From assembly GCA_020053795.1 (NCBI GenBank), contig JAGVMN010000017.1:1-40082 (forward strand): a stretch of 40,082 nucleotides of DNA, written 5' to 3'. Of the stretch, positions 23,799 through 32,039 are shown piece after piece (positions within the stretch are counted from its first letter, which is position 1; the number at the start of each line of letters is the position of its first letter). The position numbers were made by a program, and so were the translations under genes. The stretch comes from Bacteroidia bacterium. GTDB lineage: Bacteria > Bacteroidota > Bacteroidia > NS11-12g > UBA9320. The notes below the pieces were generated by a model. The model was not told the DNA's origin. It was given only the letters and a program-made list of their open reading frames with translations, and did no database searches.

Positions 23799-24034
23799 CG
23801 TTTTTCATCCAGCATTTCTGGTCGGTGACAACACCGACCAGTGAAGAAAAGCCTACCATCATACTCCCAAAATTCGGCGGTGGTAGTATTACCTTTTCCA
23901 TAAATTTCATCATCTTTTTCCTGTCCGTTCAGTGAGAAGCGATAGCCAAAAGTATCCGCTTCATAGTACCTTCCTTCCATAATACTGGCAAAGGAAGTAT
24001 GATCTTGTGCAGTTTTCATTTGTCTACTTTTCAT
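23795..24034 (-). pseudogene. Rhs core remnant 3 (no tip)
   Basis: A 79-codon core piece: head MKSRQMKTAQDHTSFASIME, then GRYYEADTFGYRFSLNGQEKDDEIYGKGN to EFWEYDGRL, where homology stops abruptly and the frame reads through hairpin copy b (FFTGRCCHRPEMLDEKR). Its stop overlaps the ATG of cassette 8 (ATGA). It is the second unit of the tandem duplication and has lost, or never had, a tip. Confidence 0.8.
23818..23841. repeat. Cassette-head hairpin, copy b
   Basis: The same perfect 10-bp-arm palindrome as at 8214-8237, in the same block (23765-23848). Here GAAGAA is followed by the truncated core of remnant 3 rather than by the recombinase. Confidence 0.8.
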
Positions 24035-24053
24035 CGTTTTTCATCCGGCATTT

Positions 24054-24077
24054 CTGGTCGGTAACAACACCTTTAGG
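24054..24077. repeat. Cassette-head hairpin, copy c (diverged)
   Basis: The third copy of the block (24001-24084). The left arm CTGGTCGGT is kept, but the right arm is replaced, giving instead a small hairpin CACC-TTTA-GGTG. GAAGAA is followed by ordinary intergenic DNA, so this is the right-hand edge of the Rhs array. Confidence 0.65.
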
Positions 24078-24105
24078 TGAAGAATTTATATTAAACCTTC
24101 AACCT

Positions 24106-24139
24106 ATAACTTCGACTCCGCTCAGTTACCAAACTCATC
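24106..24139. repeat. 34-bp dispersed repeat, copy 1
   Basis: A 34-base sequence containing CTTCGACTCCGCTCAG, identical to 29559-29592. It lies 13 bases after the stop of the minus-strand gene 24153-25244. Both copies follow the 3' end of a leftward gene. Confidence 0.8.
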
Positions 24140-24152
24140 AACCTATCAACCT

Positions 24153-25244
24153 TTATTTCTCAGTACTCATTGTTATTTTATTCCAATTATTTCCATTCAG
24201 GGCTTCAATGTATTGACCGGAGTAACCACCGGGTACCAACTGATGATTTATTTTGGTCAGTGTAAACTGATAACTCTGGCCTTCCAGAAATTCTTTCAGA
24301 CTTTTGAAATCAATCAACATAGAAAGTGAATTTATTTGATCACCGGTTAGCGGGCTTAAAGCTTTCCCATCCGAATAAAACACAACTTGTTTTATTTTTC
24401 TTTCGTTGTAACCATTGGTTTTGGTTATAATAGCTTCCACCGTTATTTTAGAAATGGAAATGACTTTGGACTTATCGAGGTAACTGACAATCTCAGATCC
24501 CCCAATGTTAAAAAAATCTTGTTTGTTTAAATTAAAATAGCCGTTCAATTCATCGAACAGAAGTTTGTTTTGACGGTTAAATGAAGTGGCTAAAATGAAG
24601 TATGAAATCTCTTTAGACAATGGCAACTTAATCTGGTTGGTGTTAAATTTTGTGTTGACAAAATAGGTCTTCTTCATTTCTAATGAACGATGCGGATTTT
24701 TCTCAAAATTCTCTTTGCCAAATTGAACGATATTGAAAGGATAGTTCTTGCTGTAGAGGGCATCCCAAAAAGTAAGATTATTCGGGCCGTTGGCATTTGT
24801 TGGTATGATAAGCGTTTGCAGCATTTCTTTGATCTCCTGAACATCCACAAACCCATAGACGACTTTTTGCCCGGAGGAAGAAGAATTGATAAACGTGAAA
24901 CCAATGATGTTAAATTCAAATTGATGTTTGTAGTGCCTCCACATCTCATTGATAAACAAATCCTGAATTTCGAGGAATGAAGTCCCGGTGCTTTGTTCTA
25001 TGGCTTGCAAAGATTCTAAACCGATTCTGGTTTCTTTTTTTGGAGAATCCCAAAGCGAAAGTTCGCCACTGAGCAAACGCTTGTATATGATTTGTGGTAA
25101 TGCATCTATCAGGTTGAAACCAATTGAGTCATTTTGATGGGCGGAGTTCAAATGAATCAAAACAGGTGTATAATCAAAACCCGCCTTGCTTTCAGAGCCA
25201 TTGATAATCAAAAAAAACAAAACCAGCAGTTTATTCTTCATCAA
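24153..25244 (-). CDS. Exported protein of unknown function
   Basis: A 363-residue protein with a short Sec signal (MMKNKLLVLFFLIINGSESKAG, probable cut near SKA). The rest contains paired beta strands and helices, such as IGLESLQAIEQSTGTSFLEI, NIIGFTFINSSSSGQKVVYGFVDVQEI and KITVEAIITKTNGYNERKI. The style resembles gliding-motility-associated or other secreted Bacteroidota proteins, but I recognise no family and find no T9SS sorting domain. The start overlaps the end of the acyl-CoA dehydrogenase gene by four bases (ATGA), so they form an operon; the functional link is unclear. Confidence 0.75.
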   Translation of the reverse strand: MMKNKLLVLFFLIINGSESKAGFDYTPVLIHLNSAHQNDSIGFNLIDALPQIIYKRLLSGELSLWDSPKKETRIGLESLQAIEQSTGTSFLEIQDLFINEMWRHYKHQFEFNIIGFTFINSSSSGQKVVYGFVDVQEIKEMLQTLIIPTNANGPNNLTFWDALYSKNYPFNIVQFGKENFEKNPHRSLEMKKTYFVNTKFNTNQIKLPLSKEISYFILATSFNRQNKLLFDELNGYFNLNKQDFFNIGGSEIVSYLDKSKVISISKITVEAIITKTNGYNERKIKQVVFYSDGKALSPLTGDQINSLSMLIDFKSLKEFLEGQSYQFTLTKINHQLVPGGYSGQYIEALNGNNWNKITMSTEK

Positions 25245-26458
25245 GCAAAAGCATTTTCACCTGTTATTTCCATTCCCAAAATCAGCAGGTGTATATCATG
25301 AGTGCCTTCGTAGGTAATCACAGATTCCAGATTCATCATGTGTCGCATAATTGGATATTCCCCGGTGATGCCCATGCCACCATGTATTTGCCGTGCTTCG
25401 CGGGCAATATGAAGAGCCATATCTACATTATTTCTTTTGGCCATGGATATTTGTGCCGGGGTTGCTCTTCCTTCATTCATCAAGGTTCCTAAACGCCAGA
25501 CCAGCAACTGAGCCTTGGTAATTTCCGTCAGCATTTCAGCCAGTTTCTTTTGTTGTAGTTGAAAACCTCCAATCGGTTTCCCGAATTGTTTTCTTTCCTT
25601 GGCATAGTTGACAGCACTGACATAGCAATCCATGGCTGCCCCGATTGCCCCCCAACTAATGCCGTATCTGGCGGAGTTCAGACAGGTCAAAGGTCCTTTT
25701 AACCCTTTTACGTTAGGCATCAGATTTTCTTTTGGCACTTTCACATTATCGAAAACCAATTCACCTGTAGCAGAAGCCCTCAAACTCCATTTGCCATGAA
25801 TTTCAGGTGTACTGAAGCCCTCCATTCCCCTTTCAACAATTAATCCTCTGACAATACCTGATTCATCTTTTGCCCAAACTACAGCCACATCCGCAAATGG
25901 CGAATTTGAAATCCACATTTTGGCTCCATTCAATAAATAATGATCACCCATATCTTTGAAGCAGGTGACCATGCCACTTGGATCGCTACCATAATCAGGC
26001 TCAGTCAACCCAAAACAACCCATATATTCACCAGTGGCCAGTTTTGGCAGATATTTTCTTTTTTGTTCTTCTGAACCAAATTTAAAAATGGGGTACATCA
26101 CCAGTGATCCCTGAACCGAAGCAGTAGATCGAATACCGGAATCACCCCTTTCCAGTTCCTGCATGGCCAAGCCGTATGAGATATAATCAAGCCCGCCACC
26201 GCCATATTCCACAGATATTTGCGGACCAAAGCAACCTATTTCGCCCATGCCTTTAATGATGTGATGCGGAAAAACCGCCTCCTGACAACATGCCTCAATA
26301 ATTGGTGATATTTCTCTTTTCACATAGTCTCGAACCGAATTTCGTATCATTTTCTGTTCTTCAGTCAAAAGTTCATCAATGAGGTAAAAATCCGGATGAA
26401 CAAATTGATCGCGTCCGGTATTATGTTCTTTTAAAGCGGTAAAATCTGGTTGATTCAT
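25241..26458 (-). CDS. Glutaryl-CoA dehydrogenase-like acyl-CoA dehydrogenase
   Basis: A 405-residue FAD enzyme of the acyl-CoA dehydrogenase family. The glutaryl-CoA dehydrogenase branch is indicated by LNSARYGISWGAIGAA, by RKQFGKPIGGFQLQQKKLA, and by the C-terminal catalytic segment TYEGTHDIHLLILGMEITG, with the base Glu near residue 384. FAD-domain motifs CFGLTEPDYGSDPSGM and MWISNSPFADVAVVW are intact. The enzyme oxidises and decarboxylates glutaryl-CoA to crotonyl-CoA in lysine/tryptophan degradation. ATG at 26458 is chosen over the upstream frame opening at 26500, because the family begins at about QPDFTALKEHN and a -7 box overlaps that extension. Confidence 0.88.
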   Translation of the reverse strand: MNQPDFTALKEHNTGRDQFVHPDFYLIDELLTEEQKMIRNSVRDYVKREISPIIEACCQEAVFPHHIIKGMGEIGCFGPQISVEYGGGGLDYISYGLAMQELERGDSGIRSTASVQGSLVMYPIFKFGSEEQKRKYLPKLATGEYMGCFGLTEPDYGSDPSGMVTCFKDMGDHYLLNGAKMWISNSPFADVAVVWAKDESGIVRGLIVERGMEGFSTPEIHGKWSLRASATGELVFDNVKVPKENLMPNVKGLKGPLTCLNSARYGISWGAIGAAMDCYVSAVNYAKERKQFGKPIGGFQLQQKKLAEMLTEITKAQLLVWRLGTLMNEGRATPAQISMAKRNNVDMALHIAREARQIHGGMGITGEYPIMRHMMNLESVITYEGTHDIHLLILGMEITGENAFA

Positions 26459-26469
26459 GGCATTTATTA

Positions 26470-26485
26470 TAGATTTGCAAAAATA
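26470..26485. promoter_or_regulatory. Back-to-back -7 boxes of a divergent promoter pair
   Basis: TAGATTTG (+, 26470-26477) and TATTTTTG (-, 26478-26485) lie next to each other in the 77-base space between the dehydrogenase and folB. The plus box has GTTG at the proper 17-base spacing (26449-26452); the minus box has no good -33 partner. Confidence 0.5.
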
Positions 26486-26535
26486 AGTCTTAAAGGGCAA
26501 ACCAGACTTTTAGAACAAACCGGGAAGTTAAATTT

Positions 26536-26904
26536 ATGAACGAATCAATGAATGCCGAGCTGGTTTTGGACGAAATGGAATTCTATGCCTGTCATGGGTG
26601 GTATGAAGAGGAAAGATTGACCGGATCCAAATTTCTTGTAAATGTAAGATTATTGTTCGCTCTTGATCTCGGAGAAACTTTCAAGGACTTGAATCAGGTT
26701 GTGAATTACGAGGCTGTTTACAATGTTGCAAAAGAGGTGATGAATCAAAAAATTCCATTGATAGAAGAAGTTTGTCGTCAATTGTTAATCAAAATAAAAG
26801 CATTAAATTCACGCACTCAAAATGCCGGAATAGAGGTGTCAGTGACTAAGTGCAACCCACCCATAGGGATGACCAAATCGAGCCGGTTTACTTTAAGGGA
26901 TTGA
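26536..26904 (+). CDS. folB: Dihydroneopterin aldolase
   Basis: A 122-residue enzyme of folate synthesis that splits 7,8-dihydroneopterin into 6-hydroxymethyl-dihydropterin and glycolaldehyde. Family motifs are FYACHGWYEEER near residue 17, with the conserved Glu pair after the HG, the substrate-binding NYEAVYNVAKEVM, EEVCRQLLIKI, and the catalytic lysine in SVTKCNPPIGM. The length matches the family. It is divergent from the dehydrogenase and one base from the next gene, a secreted Asp-box protein, so both are read together. Confidence 0.93.
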   Translation: MNESMNAELVLDEMEFYACHGWYEEERLTGSKFLVNVRLLFALDLGETFKDLNQVVNYEAVYNVAKEVMNQKIPLIEEVCRQLLIKIKALNSRTQNAGIEVSVTKCNPPIGMTKSSRFTLRD

Positions 26905-26905
26905 T

Positions 26906-29503
26906 ATGAACAAAGTTGTACTTATATTTTTGTTTTCTGTTCTCTATTTGTTCAACGGTTGTGACAAAGGAGAAAAAATAATTCACGAAAACAATCTGTT
27001 TTCATCGCCAGATTTTATGGAATTTGAGAATATGAGAACAAGAAACCCCCAAACAGGGAAAGTGGATCCTGCCGACCTGATGAAGGCTTTTTATGAATTT
27101 GAAGAACGTTTTGGAAGACCCCGAAATACGTTAAACAAACAACAAATTTTCCCCTATTCATGGAGACCAACCGATGATTATCTGGCAACACTAAGCATTT
27201 CAAGAATCGTTTATGATCCACAAAACACCAAAACCTTTTATTTCTGCACGGGAGAAGGCTGGTTTAATGCCGATGGGGCAAGGGGAGCCGGGGTTTGGAA
27301 ATCAACCGACGCAGGTGCTACATGGAATCAACTCGTTTCGACGAACAGTACCATGTTTTACTATTGCCAGGACATGGAAGTACACCCGGCTACAGGACAT
27401 GTTTATGTCAGTACAAGGGAAGGCGGACTGCAAAGAAGTATAGATGGAGGCAATACATGGCAAAAAGTATTAGGAACCGGAATGGGTTCGGTCGTTGATC
27501 GCATGGCCGACCTTGAGTTGACAGCCGATGGTGAATTATTTGTTACCGCAGGCATTTTTCAAACCGATGGCATTTATTTCTCGGAAAGCGGTGACTCAGG
27601 AGCCTGGGAAAAAAGAAACAAAGGTCTGCCTGCAAACATACATAGAATAGAAATGGCTACCGCTCCTTCTGACCCCAATGTAGCTTACTGTATCCCGACA
27701 AGCAGTGGTTCTGACAGAAGGATAACCGGAATTTTCAGAACTGCAGACAAAGGAATCAACTGGATGAAAGTGACAACTCCCGGCAATGTTTCTGATTTTG
27801 CCAAAATTCAAGGTTGGTTTGACTTAATCATCAAAGTTGATCCAAATAATCCCAATGTTGTGGTGGCTGGCGGACTCAATCAGTGGAAAAGTACAGATGG
27901 CGGCCAAACCTGGAAACAAATTGCCGAAGGAGACACCAGAACTACAAAAACATTACCGTATATGCATGTTGATCAACATGAGATATTGTTCAAAGGGTCG
28001 GACACGGTAATGTTTGGAAACGATGGCGGTATTTATAAATGCGACTTTTTTACTTCGGATTCCCCATTAGTGTACGATGTGAACAAGAATTATAATGTGA
28101 CCCAATATTATGCCGTTGCCGCCGGGCCTGAAGCAAATGATTTCAGGGTTTTAGGCGGGACTCAGGACAATGGAACTTATATATCCACAGCTGATGGTAT
28201 AAGTGATTTCGAAAAACTTTCATGGTCCGATGGAGGTTTTTGTGCCGTTAACCACAAAACCGGCAAGCAAATTTATACAACAACGCAGTACAGGCGGATG
28301 TACAGGATTGTAAATGGTCAAACCGACACCATCAGCAATCAAAACCTAAATGACAACAATACGCTTTTTATCAACCCCATGGAGATGGATCCTGTTGATC
28401 CGGAAATTATTTATCAGGCCAGCAATTACGGTCTTTGGCGACTGAAGAATGCCAGTACCGCAGACTACACAAAGTGGCAGGCAGCCTCCAGGCCATGGGG
28501 ATCAATTTCCGCAATCGGAATTGCAGTTGACAGACCAAATACGGTATTTTTTGGCAGAGAAACCGGCGGAACTGTTTTTAGAATTGATGATGCCCACCTT
28601 ACTGATAATAAATTTACCCCAATCAATTCAGACAAAGGTAAATTCCTTCCCCAGGCTGGTTATGCGTCTAATATTTATGTTGACCCAAAGGCTGTGAATC
28701 ATATATTAGTTACTTTTAGTAATTACGGCGTACAAAGTATTTTTGAAACAAAAAATGCACTTAGTGATACACCGGTTTGGATTAGCGTTGAAGGTGATTT
28801 GCCCGATTTGCCCGTGCGATGGGCTATTCTCCATCCCGGCAATAGCGATGTCTGTTATATAGCTACAGAACTGGGCATTTTTATGACCGAAAAACTTGAT
28901 GGAGATAATACGAAATGGGTGCCTGCAGGAAATAATTTTCCGAACTTGAGAGTGGACATGATTCGATACCGCAAATCAGATAAAACCTTTATCATTGGCA
29001 CTCATGGCCGTGGTATTTTCACGGCAAAGAATATTAAAGGTTCTTATAAGTTGAATTTTGAAGAACGCGGACCCAGAAACATTGGAGGCAGAACCCGGAC
29101 CATCATGTTCGACCCAAATGATCCAAGTGGTAAAAAGGTCTGGGCAGGAAGTGTTTCCGGCGGACTTTGGGTTACCAACAATATTGATTCGGCCACCTGG
29201 TATTTTGAAATTCCGGATACCCTGCCGGAGCCAAAACCAATTTCCGGATTCTATGTCAATCCGAATCCGGTCGTGAACGGACAAGCGAAAATATTAGCTT
29301 CTGTGAATAAAGAAGCTGTGGTTGAAATAAGTGCCTATACCATTACGGGTCAGAAACTACAGGAAATTTACAAGGGCACCGGAAAAGAAAATATTGAAGC
29401 AAACTGGAACACCCGCGGACTTGCAACAGGTTTGTATATCGTCCAATTGCGGCAAGGCGACAAAAAGAAAAGCCTCAAGGTGGTCGTTGGTTCAGGTTTC
29501 TGA
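26906..29503 (+). CDS. Asp-box beta-propeller protein with T9SS sorting domain
   Basis: An 865-residue exported protein. The N-terminus MNKVVLIFLFSVLYLFNGC looks like a lipoprotein signal with Cys19. The body has many Asp-box (BNR) turns: STDAGATW, SIDGGNTW, TADKGINW and STDGGQTW, typical of six- or seven-bladed propellers of the sortilin/VPS10 or sialidase-like type. The end is a T9SS type A domain (FYVNPNPVVNGQAKI, AYTITGQKLQEI, LATGLYIVQLRQGDKKKSLKVVV). Such propellers bind glycans or polysaccharides, but no catalytic residues can be assigned. The combination of lipobox and T9SS domain is odd. It sits one base after folB. Confidence 0.87.
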   Translation: MNKVVLIFLFSVLYLFNGCDKGEKIIHENNLFSSPDFMEFENMRTRNPQTGKVDPADLMKAFYEFEERFGRPRNTLNKQQIFPYSWRPTDDYLATLSISRIVYDPQNTKTFYFCTGEGWFNADGARGAGVWKSTDAGATWNQLVSTNSTMFYYCQDMEVHPATGHVYVSTREGGLQRSIDGGNTWQKVLGTGMGSVVDRMADLELTADGELFVTAGIFQTDGIYFSESGDSGAWEKRNKGLPANIHRIEMATAPSDPNVAYCIPTSSGSDRRITGIFRTADKGINWMKVTTPGNVSDFAKIQGWFDLIIKVDPNNPNVVVAGGLNQWKSTDGGQTWKQIAEGDTRTTKTLPYMHVDQHEILFKGSDTVMFGNDGGIYKCDFFTSDSPLVYDVNKNYNVTQYYAVAAGPEANDFRVLGGTQDNGTYISTADGISDFEKLSWSDGGFCAVNHKTGKQIYTTTQYRRMYRIVNGQTDTISNQNLNDNNTLFINPMEMDPVDPEIIYQASNYGLWRLKNASTADYTKWQAASRPWGSISAIGIAVDRPNTVFFGRETGGTVFRIDDAHLTDNKFTPINSDKGKFLPQAGYASNIYVDPKAVNHILVTFSNYGVQSIFETKNALSDTPVWISVEGDLPDLPVRWAILHPGNSDVCYIATELGIFMTEKLDGDNTKWVPAGNNFPNLRVDMIRYRKSDKTFIIGTHGRGIFTAKNIKGSYKLNFEERGPRNIGGRTRTIMFDPNDPSGKKVWAGSVSGGLWVTNNIDSATWYFEIPDTLPEPKPISGFYVNPNPVVNGQAKILASVNKEAVVEISAYTITGQKLQEIYKGTGKENIEANWNTRGLATGLYIVQLRQGDKKKSLKVVVGSGF

Positions 29504-29558
29504 TCTCAGATGTACCAGAACTTGAACCCAGCCCGAATGACATCTAACCCATCAATCC

Positions 29559-29592
29559 ATAACTTCGACTCCGCTCAGTTACCAAACTCATC
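29559..29592. repeat. 34-bp dispersed repeat, copy 2
   Basis: Identical to 24106-24139. It lies nine bases beyond the stop of the minus-strand gene 29602-30405 and 56 bases after the propeller gene on the other strand. Confidence 0.8.
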
Positions 29593-29601
29593 CACCTTTA
29601 C

Positions 29602-30405
29602 CTAAAACTCAAATCCAATTCTAAGCATGGTTCTTAGGTATGTGTGGTCTTCGGTGATCCGCACAGTTGTGGAGGTTGGCCAGGTCCAAATATTACTGTC
29701 GTAAATGAATTGAGCCCTTTGAATATTCTGGGTCAGGGCAATATTCCAGATGTAATTGCCATTTCGCACGGACCAGTTGACACCCAATCCAAATTCTAAA
29801 CCGGCACCTCCTTTCTTTTCTTTGAGGTCGCCGGTGGTCCATTCCTCTTCGGAGGTTAGATTAAAACCATAACCTCCGCGAATCAAATAATATGGACTAC
29901 TCCAGGTCTTTTTGAAATTGCCTTTAATTCCAGCATAAGTAAGAATGAAAGTGCCGGGAGATTCAGCATATTTGGCATAACTCAATTTTACATGGGGTTG
30001 CAAAGCAGAGTTTAGCCTGTACCCGATGGCTATACCTGGATTTAGGGCCCGAAAGGATAAGCCGACAGAAATGGATATGAAATATCCACTATCAGGTGGG
30101 TTTTTACGTGTCAAATCTCGCCCTTCAGGAATGGGTTTAAAGGTATATTCAAATGCAGGGTCAACCTGAACGGGTAACTTTTTAATAACCTCAACTTTGT
30201 CTAAGGGATATTTCACCAAGACATCTCCCACAGCCATGAAAAATACCGTATCGTTTTTTATTTCAATCAGTCTTCCTTCTATTTCAGGGCCGTTTATTAT
30301 TTTTATAACATCCACGTTTTGAGTCTGGGCAATGCCTAACGTATTGATAAGCAAGAAGTGAAAAACTAACACATACCACCAGTGTGAATGAATTTTTGTC
30401 CGCAT
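29602..30405 (-). CDS. Predicted outer-membrane beta-barrel protein
   Basis: A 267-residue exported protein: signal WWYVLVFHFLLINTLGIAQ, then a small domain reading INGPEIEGRLIEIKNDTVFFM, the pattern seen before many Bacteroidota outer-membrane barrels, and from about residue 110 alternating amphipathic strands (GYFISISVGLSF, PGIAIGYRL, YYLIRGGYGFNL, GAGLEFGLGVNW). It ends in aromatic F (RIGFEF), the usual barrel terminus. No specific family recognised. ATG at 30405 is chosen over the upstream opening at 30447 because the extension puts a non-signal segment ahead of the signal peptide. A good promoter lies upstream. Confidence 0.78.
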   Translation of the reverse strand: MRTKIHSHWWYVLVFHFLLINTLGIAQTQNVDVIKIINGPEIEGRLIEIKNDTVFFMAVGDVLVKYPLDKVEVIKKLPVQVDPAFEYTFKPIPEGRDLTRKNPPDSGYFISISVGLSFRALNPGIAIGYRLNSALQPHVKLSYAKYAESPGTFILTYAGIKGNFKKTWSSPYYLIRGGYGFNLTSEEEWTTGDLKEKKGGAGLEFGLGVNWSVRNGNYIWNIALTQNIQRAQFIYDSNIWTWPTSTTVRITEDHTYLRTMLRIGFEF

Positions 30406-30458
30406 TATAACCGAATATTGAAAATAAGTACCGATAACAATTTTCAATTTTAGTCAAA

Positions 30459-30487
30459 CAAATGTAGTTTTGTTATCAAATTCCAAA
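30459..30487 (-). promoter_or_regulatory. Bacteroidota-type promoter of the barrel gene
   Basis: Read on the minus strand: TTTG (30484-30487), 17-base spacer, TACATTTG (30459-30466). It matches TTTG-N17-TAnnTTTG exactly. Transcription would start near 30452, about 47 bases before the chosen ATG. Confidence 0.7.
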
Positions 30488-30578
30488 TATCATGTAAGAT
30501 ATTGTTATTGCGAATTTAATGTGCAGAGAAAATAAATTAAACACAGTGCTTCAATTTTATAAATAAACCCATATTGTC

Positions 30579-31829
30579 ATGAAAAAAATAACGTTATCTG
30601 CCATCTGGATCGGCCTCAGTTTAAGTATTGTTTTAACTAGTTGTGCCGATCGTTACAAACTCACCTATACCCAAAAAGTGACGGTTCCAATTTATCTTTC
30701 TATTGAAAACCTGAGAGACGGCTTTGCTTCTGAAGAGCCGAAATCACTTAAAGTTCCGGGAAAGATATATGTCTATGGGAAATTTCTGTTTATCAATGAA
30801 TCTTTTGACGGGGTGCATATTGTAAACAACGCCAACCCATCTGCACCTGTATTTCTCAAATATCTGAGAATTCCGGGATGCTCTGATATTGCGGTAGTGA
30901 ACGAGATTTTGATGGCAAACAGCGGCCCTGATTTATTGTCAATTGATATTTCTGACCCGGGAAATATCAAACTTCTGAACAGAGAGGAGAATGTATTCCT
31001 TGACCCGAATCTAATGCAGAATGGGATGTATTTTATAGGTAATATGGAACAAGAGGAGGTTAAAAAAGTTTATGGCAGACGTGGTTGGGATTATGGTTTG
31101 AATGACGGAATGCTGGAGGATGCGGTTTTCGTTTCTTCGAAAAGTCCGGGTACTAATACAACAGGAATTGCAGGCTCTACGGCTCGTTTTTCTGTTGCCG
31201 GAAACTATCTCTATGCGGTTGATAATACCTCGCTGATCCCAATTGATATTTCCAACCCCTTAAGCCCAAATCGCAAGGTAGCCGTTAACCTGAATCGCGG
31301 AACAATCGAAACCATTTTCAAATACAAAAACTTTTTATATATAGGCTCTACTGATGGCGTATTCATTTACGAGTACGCAACCAATCCGGCCTCTCCTGTT
31401 TATGTTTCATTGGTGGAGCATGCCAGAAAATGTGATCCTGTAGTAGTAGAAAATGAGATCGCATTTTCTACGCTTCGAACAGGCTCGAGATGTGGCGGAG
31501 GACAAAATGAATTACTAGTGATCAATGTTGCCAATCCCTCGAAGCCGGTGGAATTGAAAAGCTATATCTTCAACGAAGCCCCTAATGGGTTGGGTGTCGA
31601 TGGCAACAGGTTGTTCATTTGCTTTGGAAGTGAGGGAATCCGTCAGTACGACATTTCCAATCTTTATAGTATTACGGATAATCTGTGGGCAATCGATCGA
31701 AGTATTAATGCAACAGACATCATACTGATTGACGGAGTTGCCATTGTCACCGGCCCGACAGGCATTGTACAGTATCGCTATGAAGCCGATGGCAAGCTGG
31801 TAAAATTGAGCAGTTTGTTTGTGAAATAA
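30579..31829 (+). CDS. LVIVD-repeat lipoprotein
   Basis: A 416-residue predicted lipoprotein: the signal SAIWIGLSLSIVLTSC puts the lipidated cysteine at residue 22. The body is a beta propeller built of LVIVD-type repeats, seen as GVHIVNNANPSAPVFLKYL, LLSIDISDPGNIKLL, LIPIDISNPLSPNRKV, LLVINVANPSKPVELKSY and IRQYDISNLYS. Each repeat has the V(D/N)xxxPxxP signature. Such propellers in Bacteroidota are cell-surface or periplasmic proteins of unclear role. No catalytic residues are seen. The length is normal for the family. The upstream 100 bases hold no clear -7 box on this strand. Confidence 0.85.
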   Translation: MKKITLSAIWIGLSLSIVLTSCADRYKLTYTQKVTVPIYLSIENLRDGFASEEPKSLKVPGKIYVYGKFLFINESFDGVHIVNNANPSAPVFLKYLRIPGCSDIAVVNEILMANSGPDLLSIDISDPGNIKLLNREENVFLDPNLMQNGMYFIGNMEQEEVKKVYGRRGWDYGLNDGMLEDAVFVSSKSPGTNTTGIAGSTARFSVAGNYLYAVDNTSLIPIDISNPLSPNRKVAVNLNRGTIETIFKYKNFLYIGSTDGVFIYEYATNPASPVYVSLVEHARKCDPVVVENEIAFSTLRTGSRCGGGQNELLVINVANPSKPVELKSYIFNEAPNGLGVDGNRLFICFGSEGIRQYDISNLYSITDNLWAIDRSINATDIILIDGVAIVTGPTGIVQYRYEADGKLVKLSSLFVK

Positions 31830-32039
31830 AAAGTTTGTTGAATCATTGGTCAAATTGATATTTGTCTTGTTCGTAAGCTTTTATTCCAATATTGAGCTAC
31901 TGTGCAGATCGAATACCTTTCTGAGGTTGCGACACTGAATCTGCATAAAAAATTCAAGGATTACCCGCCGTGTCAAGGATTTTTTTTGTAGTTTTTAAAT
32001 TGCCCATATACTTTTTTTTCCAAAACGAGCCAGCAAAGG

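Larger units (their letters stand above)
23613..24084. repeat. 236-bp direct tandem duplication of core end plus hairpin
   Basis: Unit 1 is 23613-23848 and unit 2 is 23849-24084; both begin AAGCCTACCATC and end GAAGAA, with few mismatches and the same internal spacing. Each unit holds the Rhs core from DGRL back to the head, and the hairpin block. The largest difference is in the hairpin arm of unit 2. Confidence 0.85.
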
